DNA from: Ctenosaura bakeri
Lineage: Eukaryota > Chordata > Lepidosauria > Squamata > Iguanidae
Direction: 5' to 3'
NCBI GenBank assembly: GCA_948474755.1
Contig: CAOLHI010000149.1
Coordinates: forward strand, 620,001 to 684,000
Length of the DNA stretch: 64,000 nucleotides
Shown: positions 44,331 through 55,981 of the stretch, one piece after another
How the letters are laid out: the number at the start of each line of letters is the position of its first letter
Numbering within the stretch: position 1 is the first letter of the stretch
Program-made: the position numbers and the translations under genes
The notes under the pieces: generated by a model
Database searches by the model: none
What the model was told of the DNA's origin: nothing
What the model saw: the letters and a program-made list of their open reading frames with translations, nothing else

Positions 44331-45392
44331 GGTGTCAGACTGGGGTTTTGAAACCACCTCAAATACCTGAGCGAACAGCCTAAATCCATCACATAATCAG
44401 TTTATTGGTTGCATCAGGCTCTGTGAATCTATCAAATGAATCAAGAGATTGACTAGGTACTCCGAAGTGCCAGGGAAGCACAATGCATCAGACGCAGAGT
44501 GTTGTCTTTAAGCCCTATTCATTTTGCACTGAAAAATAGGATCTTGAATCTTATTCAGGCAGTAAGTCTGTTGTGCTGGAGCTGTTGGTGGTATCACAAG
44601 TTCTGCTTCTCAGACTCTTTTTTGGTCTATTCTTTAGCTATCTACCACTTCACTTGGCTTCTGGTTACTTCCTGCTGATTACTTCCAGTGGCTTCCTAGG
44701 ATCTCTTTCAATGAATCCAGCCAACTCCTGGAAGTTTAATGCATTTCAGCATTAATAAATCCTAATTATGTTTCCAGAACAAGTATGGTAGTATGACTTC
44801 TAGAACAATTGCAGCTCACAGCATGACTATTTACTTGATATTCAAATATATATCCCACTGAATTCCGTGAAACTCACTCTTATGTAAGGGTGGAAAGGTT
44901 TTTCATGTTCTGATAGTAGACTAAATTTGGAAGTAAAGCAATAAAAATAAGAAATTGGGGAAAATAGAAAACAGGACCTATAAAGAAAGACAGGAATATA
45001 ATTGAAGAGGATAGAACTGGTGGGGGGATGCAAGAAGCTTTTGGGGTGAGAGTGGGAAACAATTCATTCGTACTTTCTTTGATACATACCTATTTTCTAA
45101 TTATGTTTGAAGAGTGTTTCAGAGAAGTTTGTTAAAATTAGGTGTTGCACAGTTGGATAAATTCCTGGAGCACAAAATATTTCTCAGAGCTAATGAAAGA
45201 AGAGTAGTGATTCTGGAGAACAAAATTACAAGTGAAGGAAATAATTACACATAATTTCCAGCTGAATAACATGGATGTGTTAAGTATAGCTTATTGAACT
45301 GTAAGACTGGAGGTGTGGGAGTTTAGAAACCAAGAATTTTCTTCTTTTCTTTTCTTTTTCTTAAAACCCCCCCAACTATTCAGGCAGCATAG
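44331..45392. other. Unannotated AT-rich stretch
   Basis: No gene or named repeat recognised. Confidence 0.4.
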
Positions 45393-46042
45393 TATCATAG
45401 AATCATAGTGCTGGAAGAGACTGCAAAAACCCATTCAGCCCACCCCTTATCATGCACAATCAATGCAGTTCCAGAAGATGGTCTCTGTTTAAAAACCTTC
45501 AAAGAAAGAGAATCCACCATACTCCAAGACAGTGCATTCCACTGTTGAACTGTTCTTATTATCAGGAAGTTCTGCCTAATGTTTAGGTAGAATCTCTTCC
45601 TGTAGTTTGATGTCATTGCTCCATGTCCTAGTCTCTGGAGCAGCAGAAAACAAGCTTGCCCCCATCTTCCATATGGCATCCTTTCAAATATTTAAACATG
45701 GTGTATCATGTCACCTCTTAATCTTCTCTTCCCCAAGCTAAACATACCCAGCTCCCTCAGCCACTCTTCATATAGCATGGATTCCAGGCCTTTTACCCTT
45801 TTGATGACCCTTCACTGGACACATTGCAGCTTGTCAATATCCTTCTTGAATTGTGATTCCCAGAACTGACATAGTATTCCAGCTGAGGTTCGATCAAAGC
45901 AGAATAGAAAGGTACTGTTATTTCACTCAACCTAGACACTATATTCCTGTTGATGCAGCCTAGAATCTCCTTGGCTTTTTAAGCTGCCACATCACACTGT
46001 TGACTTACTTTCAGCTTCTGGTTTACTAAAATCATGAAGTCC
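45393..46042 (-). mobile_element. CR1 LINE 3' end, antisense, about 650 bp
   Basis: Minus strand: RT C-terminal region (antisense of agctccctcagccactcttc; ggacacattgcagcttgtca upstream), 3' UTR, and terminal agtctcttccagcactatga-ttctatgat end. It extends further into ORF2 than the other copies. Frames are broken throughout. Confidence 0.85.
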
Positions 46043-46435
46043 ATAGTGGTAGTAAACTGCAGCAGATATAGGAGCCAATTTTCTGCTCTGGGACCCTCCA
46101 GTGGTCACACACAGATTGTCAACAATATTAAAAACCAAAAATAAGGAAAAAAGACTCCAAGAAGCCAGAAATCCATGCCTGGTTTTGGAAAATGAGTATT
46201 TTAAAAAAGTTAAACATTGTGGAGACAGACTCCCATTTCAAAAGTGAATTGTTGTTTCTGAAGGCTTCCAGAAGAGGCACTGTGTCTTCATTTTTGGCAG
46301 CAAAGAAAAAGTCTGGGGATCTCAAAGAGGTTGGCTGTAAGTTGAAAATGTCTGAGTGATGTGATGCTGCAGCACAAAAGGCAAATAATATTTTAGACTG
46401 CATTAATTGATGCATAATTTCCAAGTCAAAGGTCA

Positions 46436-46888
46436 TAACAGTCCTACTATATTCTAGTCAGGCCTCATTTGAAGTATTGTGTTCAGTTCTGGGCAACTCA
46501 TTTCAAGAAGGATATAAAGACGGAGCAGGTTCAGAAAAGGGCCTCAAGGAAGATAAGAGGTATGGAGAACGAAACATATGAAGAAAGATTGAAGGAGTCG
46601 GATAAGTTCAATCTGATGAAGAGAAGATTCAGAGGTAGCATGACTGGACTATTTTAAGATCTAAAGGGCTGCCACAAAAAAGAGGGTGCAGGTTTGTCTT
46701 CTGTTGTCCCAGAAGGTAGACCAAATCTAATAGTTTTAAGTCTCAGTAGGGTAGCTTTTGATTGAACATTAGAACAAACTTCTTGATGTCAAGAGTGGTT
46801 TGGCAATGGAACCAATTACCTAGAGAAGTAGTGCAGTCTTTTTCTTCGGTCATTTTCAAATAGGAGCTGGACAGACACCTGCTGGGGA
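46436..46888 (+). pseudogene. CR1 LINE 3' end (left part), interrupted by an LTR
   Basis: Translation from 46469 gives KYCVQFWATHFKKDIKTEQV, then QKRASRKIRGMENETYEERL and KFNLMKRRFRG, the CR1 ORF2 C-terminus. The 3' UTR stops at 46888 (cctgctgggga) and resumes at about 47901 (taatagggatgatcttgc, through ctctatgattctac at about 47980). The gap is filled by LTR B copy 1. Confidence 0.85.
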
Positions 46889-47900
46889 TGTTACCCCAAA
46901 ATGTGGGTGACTCAGGGGTCCATCTGCAATGCCAGTACCTTCACGTGACAGAAAGAAATTAATTAGCTCAAAATTAGGAGGCCTGCAAGAGGGGGGTTAA
47001 CAATGAGACCCTTCCACCAATGTTTACAAGGTTTTGCAGGAAAGAACCAGCCAGAGATTCAAAAGTAAACTAAAAATGTATTTTATTATATTTATTGTAA
47101 AAATGTATTTTATTGCACTGTATTTTATTACCATTATTTTATTGTATTTTATATATTTTATTAATCACACATGAACACAAGATGCAAACAGTCACACATT
47201 CACACAAGAGCTAAACAAAGGATAAAGGGAGAAAAAATTGTGGGTAGAGAGGCTGAGGATTTGGGATTATAATGACCAGTCCAGAAGAGTAGTGAAGAAG
47301 GAGCAAGGTGGCTTAGACTTGTGTGTCTAAGGGCAGTACAGAGCCGGGAATCAAACTGATGAAGAGACATTCAGCAACTGGTGAACTGCAAAACTAGTTG
47401 CTCATGACTGGGGACTTTTATACTCTACTTCCCACCCTGAAGGGGTGTGAGTTAATCACTCTCCCAGCCTAGTAGACAATGAAAGTTGCAACACGGACAA
47501 TGGGGTCTGGATGGTGCTAAGGTGACAAGGAGATAATGGTTGTCAAAATAGCTGGATATTTTGGAGAGGTGGGGAAACAATAGGGAAACATCCAAATGTA
47601 TAGGGACCAGGATTAAGAAAATCACAGTTTGGTGGGAACTTCCCTCTTTCTGAGAGATCAGCTTGGTGTTTCACACCTTTTGGATTGAGAGCAGTCACAT
47701 TATTGTACTGAACTGATTGGGTCTCTTGCCTAAGAGGTAGGTGTGGCTGCCCTGCCATGTCATGTTTACAGTGAGCAATTTGCCTCTTCCAGTGTGACCT
47801 TGCTGTTACCTCAGGTATTATTTATATCAACTCAAATGCCAATCTAGTATTATTTGCCAATTGAACCATGCCAATCCTGGGGGAGGGGGTGCATGGTGCT
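46889..47900 (-). mobile_element. Solo LTR B (copy 1), inserted in CR1
   Basis: Starts tgttacccc on the plus strand (the antisense of an LTR 3' end). An antisense TATA (cttttata, 47415-47422) and AT-rich antisense polyadenylation region (about 47080-47165) lie at LTR-like positions. Blocks accctgaaggggtgtgagtt and caattggcaaataatac (minus) match LTR B copies 2-4. The interrupted CR1 resumes around 47901. The target duplication is not clear. Confidence 0.7.
47080..47165. repeat. AT-rich (TTTTATT)n-like region
   Basis: Irregular repeats of ttttatt/atgtattttatt. It lies where the polyadenylation signal region of the antisense LTR would be, so it probably expanded from that signal. Confidence 0.7.
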
Positions 47901-48144
47901 GTAATAGGGATGATCTTGCAATATTGAGCAGGATGGTAGAGTCAGTGACCTATGGGGCCCCTTACAACTCTATGATTCTACAGCCATAAAAATAGCCTTA
48001 GGGTTTCCAAGCCCATATTAAGGTGATCAGTGCCCTGAGCTAGAGAGGAAAAGAATATTCAAAAAGATTTGAAAAAAAGATTTTAAAAAAGTATGTTTCA
48101 TGAATGTTGAAAACCATGATTAGGAGAATACTGGACCAATGAGA

Positions 48145-48330
48145 ATCCTCACACTTCAAGGCTTATTCTATGCAAAAATTGCATGTGGTTATTTTGCACA
48201 GAAAACAGTACTTTTCTGCCCAGAAAAACAATAGTTCTGCACAGAAGTATTATTCTCTGCACAGAAAATGCTGTTGTCTGTGCAAAGCACTGTCATGTGA
48301 ATTTTGTATAGAATATGTTCTGAACTGTGA
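48145..48330 (+). repeat. Old unnamed interspersed repeat S (copy 2)
   Basis: Collinear with 18600-18810, as described there. It keeps the repeated 'ctgcacagaa' phrases. Confidence 0.5.
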
Positions 48331-48735
48331 ATAGTGAATTGTCTTCATAGTGATAAGAAAATTGCTAAAATTCTTGTTTCCTTTGAGAAGGAAATTAGTG
48401 AAAATCTCTGCTTGGGTCAATTCCCCAAATAGAACTTCCTTCCTGTATATGTGTAAATTATTGTAGAAGTGGTTGTACAGAAACTGAATAGCATAATGGA
48501 GTGCAAAACAAAACTCTTCTTAAAACTATTCATTGACAAGATTAATCAGCCTGACCCCATGCATTTTTACTCGGTTACCCAAGTAATATACATCATGGGG
48601 ATGAAAAGATAAATGTTGGAAAATTCAGGAAATGACTGAAGAAGAAGATGATAAAAATCTACAGCACTGGGCCCCAGCCACCAAGGGCTCCAGAGTAATT
48701 GTGTCAATGGTCCCATTGATAATCCAACCCAGCGG

Positions 48736-49591
48736 TGTTACCTTAAGAGCTGAGGGACATGGGGGTGCATGCACAATGCCAGTGTCTCCTTGGAATTTGA
48801 GGGAATTATAGCTCAAAGGAGGCCTATGAGAGGAGGATCTTTTCATTTATGTATACCAGTGCTACCTGTAGAGAGGACTCTTGTTAAAGTTAAACAAAAT
48901 ATTTTATTTGAATTGACAACCATACAAGACATCAGACACTCTTTAAGAATCGTACAAGGCTATTGGAAAATGAGGCAGGAAAAGCTGAATAGAGAGAGCA
49001 ATTGGGGTGGAAAGGGTGATAGTTACTAGTCTTGAAGAAGGAGGTTGCAGTGGAAGAAGGACAGTGTTTGAGGGTAGCACGGAGGAAGGACAGTCTGGGG
49101 TGCACTATGTACTACCTACTGCAATAGGCTGTGGTTGAAGCTAGGATTTTTATACCCTATTTCATACCTTGAAGGGGTGCATTGCCAAAGTTGTAATGGC
49201 TTTCCCACAGGATTGACAAATGGGTTGATTGTTTTAACTCTGGAGTGGCAAAACATGGATGGGATTCATGACATGGGATTCATGACAGTCTTTCAATCTT
49301 CATTCTGGGAGTGTGCATAAGGAAAATCTCCATAGGATAAGATCAAGGGATGGTCTCTAATTGCTTTATTTGGGCAGTTCATCTTCCACTGTGTTTGAAA
49401 ATGCAAAGAGCCTGAAACGGTGAAGAGATTAGTGCAAACCCATTAGTGCTGGGCTTTTCTACATAATCCTATCTGGACTTTCCCACCATCATGACCCAGA
49501 AGACGTCTCCAGTCAGTGTTCTCCAGTCATTAATAAGTCCAATTTATGAGAACTGCATATCTCATAGGAGGGGTAGTGGTGTATGGTAACA
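48736..49591 (-). mobile_element. Solo LTR B (copy 2, 856 bp)
   Basis: On the minus strand it begins TGTTACCATACACC and ends AAGGTAACA (TG...CA with inverted TGTTACC/GGTAACA). TATA (antisense tttttata, 49148-49154) and an AATAAA-type signal (antisense, about 48902-48908) are present. Flanks GCGG and GGGG may be a decayed 4-bp duplication. An internal 14-bp tandem duplication (gggattcatgacat) is at about 49261-49288. Confidence 0.75.
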
Positions 49592-50687
49592 GGGGCTATA
49601 CTTTGCCTACTCTTGTGGTACAAGCGGTAGTGTTACTTGCCATATTAGACGGCTTTGAAAAGAGATTAGGCATATTCATAGTGGATGAAGTTATCAATAG
49701 CAATGGAGAATGGAGAAAGTTCTTCCATTCATGTCCCGCTAAAGACTCTCTAAAGGCATCTGACCACTGGTTGAACACAATGCTGGACTAGATATGCCTT
49801 TGGTTTGATCTAACTTTGACTCCTCTTATGGTCTCTTGCTCTTATCCTATGCCCACTCAGCTCAGTGTTAAATTCCACAAAATTCAATGGGGCTTACTAT
49901 TGTGAAGACATTTGTTTTTTTACTTGATTCTATCTTGCTCCCCAAAAACATGGAACACAAGGCAAGCTTACAACAATAAAAATATGCATAGGACTTTTCT
50001 ATTAGATAAAAGCAATAAGAATTCTGAAGAAAATGCTCATCCATTGCCATTTATGTATGCTACGACTGGTTCACTGAGGGGGAAATTAATGGAGTTAGCG
50101 TCTCCTCCCCCAGCACTGTAATTGCTTTTGCCATTGTTACACAAATGCTCTTCAGTTGGAGGTAGAGTCAAAATGAATATGAGCAAAACATTCTCATTAA
50201 TTCTCCTACCTTGAATTTGTTTGCTAGGATTTCAATTTATATTCTCTTAATTAAAAAAAGGATTTACAATGTTACTAATCATGAGAATGGCTGTATTTAG
50301 GGGTTTTAGAGCAAAAATTAATTTTGCAAACTGATACTTAATACTATTGACATAAAAGATATCAATAAGACTTGGGTGGAAATTCTTTGCTCATTGTTCT
50401 TGAAAGTACATCCCATTGAACTCTGGAAGACCTACTTCTGTGTAAAACTAGGTAGGGCACGATCCAGCTTTTAAAGAACCACTGATTTGAATGGTTGGCA
50501 TTTAAACAATAACTTTATTGTGCTGTCAAAAATCAATGGAAACTACGCAGTTGGATTTTGAGAATCACAGTTTAAATTTGAATATACTGAAATGAAAGAT
50601 TTCTAGGTTGGATTTCAAAAATCACGCTAAATTTTGAACTTATGTGCAATTTAAGTTTCAAGTATATCTATGAGTCTCTTTCTCTCG

Positions 50688-50742
50688 TATGTATGTATGT
50701 ATGTATGTATGTATGTATGTATATGTATCTATCTATATATAT
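50688..50742 (+). repeat. Microsatellite (GTAT)n
   Basis: About ten GTAT units followed by an ATCT/AT transition. Confidence 0.95.
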
Positions 50743-50877
50743 GCAATCTATCCTTCAATCATGAAGAAATTGCTCCAGGTTAACCTCCCTTCCTTTTTTA
50801 ACGAACCTGCAGAAAATGTAGATGACTGTTTTCCAGGTCAATGATTTTATCTTAGAACATTCTTTCATAAGTTTTTA

Positions 50878-50879
<2 letters not shown>

Positions 50880-50911
<32 letters not shown>

Positions 50912-50919
50912 TCTCTCTC
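50880..50919 (+). repeat. Microsatellite (CT)n
   Basis: About 20 CT units with a single G interruption. Confidence 0.95.
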
Positions 50920-51437
50920 AATCTCTGGCAAAAAGAATTACTACATTAAAAGCAGTCGGTAATTTTCTACAAGAAACACCAAAGAGGCAAGGTCTCTTTG
51001 ATAGGTCAAAAGAGGACCATTAATGTCTTCCTTACCATAAGGTCATCTTGGATAACTTTGATTTGAAACAAGATTTCCTCTGCTTTTTGACCCTCAGTTC
51101 CATTGCTGTTGAAACCTCATCCTGACAGATGTCAGGAAAAGAATTGCCAGAACAGAGGCCTCAATCACCGCTAAGGGAACATGTACATCCTGGCCCAGAA
51201 AAATAATCATTTATCAAGCTTCACACAGTGGAGTGTGATTTTGAAACCTCTTTTCAGCATCTGAGGTTAGGTTCTGAGTGTACTAACAGGAATAGATTAT
51301 TGGGGCAGAGAATGGAATGACAATATATGGACATTATTGTTAATGGATGTGGAAGCTGGAGTTTGGAGTAATCACTAAAAACTGTCTATAGTGAAAAGAA
51401 AACACTATTAAAGTGAAATACATACTGTGTAGACAAA

Positions 51438-52632
51438 GGGAGCCAACTTGGTGTAGTGGTTTGAGTGCTGAACTAGGATTATGGAGACCAGGGTTCCAAT
51501 CTCTGCTCATTTGCGGAGATTCATGGAGTGATCTTGGGCAAGTCACACTCTCTCAGCCTAAGAGGAAGGAAATAGCAAACCTTCTTTGAATCAATCTTGT
51601 GTTACCATGCCATACACTCCACTGCATGGTACAGTCTAATTGGCAAGAAATATCATTTAATTGGCAATAAATTTTCTAATATAAAAACCTCACGCTTATC
51701 ACTAAAAGCCATTGGGAAAAGGACTCTGGCTGGAAACTTCTTGCTAAGATGGATGTTATCACCGTCACCAGGTCATAAAAATTCATGGGCATCAGATAAA
51801 GAGCCTGATTTGATGAGTTTAATATTATCCTCACAACTGCCCAAAACCTAGAGAACAATGGCTAACGAAACTGCAAGATGAAGCAACCAAAGTCTCCTGT
51901 CCCATGTCCTGTTACCTCTTACTGTGGAAATTCTCCTTTGTTTCCTCACCTGCCTAGACATTAAGGGGGCTATCATGATCTCCATCAGTTCTTTGTCATC
52001 CGAAGTTAAGGCCATTAGTCCATTCTGAACCCCTTTTATTTACCCCAGGAATCCTTTGTTTGCTGTGCCAGGGACCAATTAATACATTCCCTTTCAGGGT
52101 GAGAAACTTAAAGGAACTACTTAAGAAACTACTTAATCCCTGACTCCAAGACCAATATTTTGTAGTACTTTAAGCATCATGCTGCACCCCAGATCTTTGG
52201 TCCTCTGTGCTACCCTCAGATCCACTGTCTGAGCCACCTCCTCCTGCTTCTGGAATGGTAATTATCATCCACTTCACCCCAAAATCTCTCACTATCCAAC
52301 CTTTCTCTTCTGAACTGTCACCAGCCTTCTGCAGTTTGTGAGACTGCCTGGTTGCTTGCATGTGGTTTGTGAATTCTCCCAATAAAAACATTATTTTGGC
52401 TCTCAACTGGTGCCCTATGGTTAGCACTGGTATAAACAGGTGAAAAAGGTTCCATTGTTGCCGCCCTCTTGCAGGCCTTCTTTGAGCTATTATTCCCCAC
52501 CTTTCTAAGGGGATGCTGGCACTGCTGGAGGACCTCAAGGCCCCCCAACATTTGAGCGTAACACTTGCTAAGAAAACCCTAGGGCAAGATTGACATAAGT
52601 GGGGTCAACTTGAAGGCACATAACAACAATAA
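51438..52632 (+). mobile_element. Sauria-type SINE split by LTR B (copy 3)
   Basis: SINE head and body at 51438-51599 (gggagccaacttggtgtagt to tttgaatcaatcttg). It resumes at 52564 (cttgctaagaaaaccctagg) and ends in cttgaaggcacataacaaca. The sequence CTTG is present on both sides of the LTR and single in intact SINEs, so it is a target duplication. Confidence 0.85.
51600..52563 (+). mobile_element. Solo LTR B (copy 3, 964 bp) with CTTG target duplication
   Basis: Begins TGTTACCATGCC and ends GAGCGTAACA, giving inverted TGTTAC/GTAACA ends. CTTG is duplicated at 51596-51599 and 52564-52567. AATAAA is at 52381-52386 (cccaataaaaac). The middle 'attaagggggctatcatg' looks like a polypurine-tract motif but is inside the LTR by this definition. 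No internal genes. Confidence 0.85.
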
Positions 52633-52644
52633 TGCCACTTAACA

Positions 52645-52870
52645 GTTGGAGAGCCAGCTTGCTTAGAATGTTGCACTAGGACTCTGGGAAGACAGGGTTC
52701 GAATCTCTGCTCAGCCACAGAAATCCAGTGGGTGACCTTGGGCAAATCACCTCATCACAACCTGAGAGAAAAGCAGTGGCAAATCTCTGAATAAATCTTG
52801 CCAAGGAAATCCTGCGACAGTGTTGCCATATGTTGGAGTTAAGCTGAAGGCTCATAATAACAACAAGAGA
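52645..52870 (+). mobile_element. Sauria-type SINE
   Basis: Nearly full copy twelve bases after the previous SINE: ttggagagccagcttgctta, ggttcgaatctctgctcagc (good B box), aataaatcttgccaaggaaa, and tail ctcataataacaacaa. Confidence 0.8.
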
Positions 52871-52876
52871 AACAAA

Positions 52877-53290
52877 GGCCCTTTTCACACCTTGCCTGAT
52901 GCCACTGGCGTCGCACATGGATTGGGCAAAAAGCCTCATCCAGGAGGCACTCGTGACCCCTCCGCTTCCCCTCTGCACCAGCTCCATACTGGCTGGAAGG
53001 AAGCATGAGCGCTCCACCCTTTCCTTTCACAGCACAGCAGGGTACTTTCCCAGGCTGCACTGGGGTAGAAAGCACAATGGCCGTGCATCTGGAGTCTCCA
53101 AACACAAGGTAAGTGCCTGTGGGGCATGGGAGGGACATGCCACCGCACATCATTTTCAGCAACGAGCCCCAAATGATATAATGCATGATCACCCCCTAAT
53201 GGCCTTGGGAGCATTGTGCAATTGCAAGGACATCATGTGGAATGGTCCTTGCAATCATGCAACGCTCCTGAGGCAATTTCATAACAGGAC
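52877..53290 (+). mobile_element. GC-rich TIR element, family H (copy 1)
   Basis: Left terminus AGGCCCTTTTCACACCTTGC. The right end is degraded (acgctcctgaggcaatttca). It is collinear with 63418-63818 (cccaggctgcactggggtag versus cccaggctccactggggcag). Several long open frames on both strands here are composition artefacts of the GC-rich element. No transposase. Confidence 0.75.
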
Positions 53291-53395
53291 TGGAAGGGAA
53301 CAGAGCACCTGGTTATACTTCATCAATAAAAGCAGATTCTTCTTTTTAAAAAGGGAATGGATAAGTAAATACTGAATGTCTAACTAAATCAGAGG

Positions 53396-53452
53396 AGAAC
53401 CAGTATGGTGCAGTGGTTTGGAGAGCAGAGTTCAAATTCCTGCTCAGTCAAC
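53396..53452 (+). mobile_element. Sauria-type SINE, head fragment
   Basis: gagaaccagtatggtgcagt, then gttcaaattcctgctcagtc. Only the tRNA-like head remains. Confidence 0.65.
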
Positions 53453-54278
53453 ACATACTTTCAAAATTTACAAGTAATTTACAAGTAACAAGCAACTTGT
53501 CTGGATGTGGGGCTATAATTATAACAAATTACTTTATAAATAGTACAAGTTCTGGGAAAGAGAGAGGAAGAACTGCAAGAGGAAATAAATGTTAAGAATA
53601 TCAGTCTTCAAGACATGGAAGCCACAGGAGAGCCCTAATGGGAGAGTCTCTGCCTCTTTTGCCCCCTAGTGGTAATAGTCGGTCATGCATTTTCTTCACT
53701 TCCATTTTATCAAACCTTGATATTTGAATACTTTTTTTGGCATTTCAAAAGCACTCATTCATTTCTCCTGTGGTTTCCAGCAGATATGAGATAAACTTAC
53801 AAAGTCTCCTGTCCCATGTTGCCTGTTCTGAGTTCTTTGACTACTCAATAAATTAATACACAAATATGTATTCGAGATTCAGAATGTCCTTCAGTGAAGG
53901 ACCAAAAAAGAGGTCCTAATGAGAAGTCCTTCACATGATAAGCAACACTGTGATTTTTTTTTTTTAAAAGTAAATAGCAGGCCCCAGGGGTCTGATCTGG
54001 ATTGGAAGACTAATGGGTAAAACTCGTGGTGCTTAATGATTGGTGTCAAACTGATTCTATCCAGGTGGAGTATCTTTCCAAAACAGAGATAGGAGCTTAG
54101 AAAAGTTATTTCTTAAAATAAATAGAATCTCCAAGGGATTCTGGGAATTGAAGTCCAAAAATAAATGTTCCAGGTTTTGAGAAGAATAAATGTCAAAAGA
54201 CTGGGGAGAAGCCTGTCTGTGGCTGCTAAGCAAGTGTACCTCTACAGTGATGCCACCAGCTTGCTGGTATTGCACCTT
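53453..54278. other. Unannotated stretch
   Basis: Around 53799-53822 (aaagtctcctgtcccatgt) a 19-base phrase repeats text in LTR B copy 3 (about 51888-51906), so a decayed piece of the same LTR may lie here. No gene recognised. Confidence 0.35.
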
Positions 54279-54297
54279 ACACACACACACACACACC
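54279..54297 (+). repeat. Microsatellite (AC)9
   Basis: Short AC run at the left edge of LTR B copy 4. Confidence 0.9.
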
Positions 54298-54299
54298 CC

Positions 54300-55179
54300 T
54301 GTCCTGCTGAATAGAAAAATTGGTGAGCAATGTCCTTTTCTTATAAAACTACACACTTATGGCTGGAAAACATGTGGTAGAAGGACACTGGTTGCAAGCA
54401 TGTGCTAGGTCAGGATGACCTCAGCATAGCAAGATCATACATTCAAAAGGATTAGATGGAAGCACCTGATGGTTTGGGATAATCCTCTTAACAACACAAC
54501 CTCCATATACAATAGAAGATGAAACTGCCCAGGTGAAGCATTCAAGAACTCCTGCAGTATCTATATCCTACAGAGACTTTTCCTATTCATCCTACCCAAC
54601 CAAGACATTAAGAGACTGTCATGACTCCCCCCAGTGCTCTGTCACTCAAGTTAAGACAATCAGCCTGTTCAGGAGCCCTTTGTTTGCTGTGCCAGAAAGC
54701 AATTAATACACCCTCTTTCAGGGTAGAAGATAGGGTATGAAAACCCAGCTTCAGCCCAGGTAATTTGTAGCATGTAGTACGTAGGGCATCATGCTGCACA
54801 TGGTTCCCTCAGATTTTTGTTCTTCCCTACTATTCTCAGACTCTTGTTTGAGCCACTCCACTTTGATTTTCCGCTTTAGGACTGGTAAATCCTTCCATTC
54901 AAAATCTCTCTCTGTCAAAACTTCCTCACCTATTGCTTCAATAGTCTTGTATAGTTTATGACTGCTTGATTTCTTGTGTCTGTCTATTAATTTCCAATAA
55001 AATACTCTTTTAATGTTTAACTAAAGTCCTTTCTACAGTTAGTACTGCTATGCACAGGTGAAAAGAGCCTGCCATTACTCTCCTCTTGCAGGCCTCCTTT
55101 AAGCCAATAATTTCCCAAATCCCAAGGAGACTTTGGCACTGCTGGTGGACCTCTAGGTCTCCCACCTTTTAGGGCAACA
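54300..55179 (+). mobile_element. Solo LTR B (copy 4), about 880 bp
   Basis: Collinear with copy 3: aaaattggtgagcaatgtcc, ttataaaactacacacttat, then the shared ccctttgtttgctgtgccag and ccattactctcctcttgcag blocks. TATA-like gggtatgaaaa near 54733 and AATAAA at 54996-55001. Ends GGGCAACA. The 5' edge is uncertain: about 30 bases seem lost beside the AC repeat. No target duplication seen. Confidence 0.75.
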
Positions 55180-55981
55180 CTGCTATACTGATGAATGAAC
55201 AGAAGCTCCTTCTTACACAACAGGTGGATACTGTTGTCATCTCAGCTGGATTTATAAGAGCCACCCTCCATTGGTCTGCTTGAGCTTCTCTACACATATA
55301 TCTCATCCTCTGTGTACTGTAGAAGTGGCAATATCCACATTTTATGCACTTCTTGTTGTTGTTGCTGTTTTGTTGTGAAAGCTACTTTTGGTGCTTCTAA
55401 AGTTGGGGAAAGAATGCTCCAACTAGGCAAATAATTAAAATTATAATTACCCTTTGCCCTCTATTGTGGTCCCAAGCTGCACTGAATCTATTTGGACTGG
55501 AAGAAAAATTTCCACTCAGACCAAGGAAGATGTTCCTCCTGTCCCAACTGCAGTGACACTTCATGGCCAATATTAAAATCATTTTACTGGCTGCCAGTTA
55601 GTTCCTGGGGAAAGTACAAAGTGTTGGGCATTGTCTCTAAAGCACTACATGGTTTGGGTTCAGATTACAAGATTTTCTTCTCTTCTATAATCTACCCATA
55701 CACTCTTTCAAAACTAGACACGGGGACAATTTCTTCCACTGCCCCCAGATTGTGGAATGACCTGCCAGAAGTGATTTTTCAGCTGTCTGAATTTAAAATG
55801 ATATAAAATCCAGTGATGTAATAATCCAGAATATTAAATAATCCAGAATATTAAATAAAAGTTTTTATTTTAAAGTTTTATAGTTTAATACAATTTCACA
55901 ATCATTTTACAGTTTAATACAATTTTAATCTTGATTTGCGGTATGTTTTTATATACCTGCGGTTGTACTTCTATTTCTTTT

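Larger units (their letters stand above)
49592..51437. other. Unannotated stretch with simple repeats
   Basis: Contains microsatellites at 50688-50742 and 50880-50919, and a LINE-tail-like trace at 49925-49985. The block 51050-51260 is repeat-free and CNE-like. No gene recognised. Confidence 0.35.

Noticed and set aside
46128..46436. 102-codon open frame (minus) between two CR1 copies
   Set aside because: I looked for a CR1 or host-gene domain and found none. Phenylalanine-rich chance frame.
52899..53375. 158-codon open frame (plus) and overlapping frames on the minus strand
   Set aside because: It overlaps GC-rich TIR element family H. Long frames on both strands are expected from CpG-rich composition, and none resembles a transposase.
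46889..55179. One large provirus spanning several LTR B copies
   Set aside because: Copies are in opposite orientations, are separated by unrelated repeats, and no retroviral coding sequence is recognisable between them.
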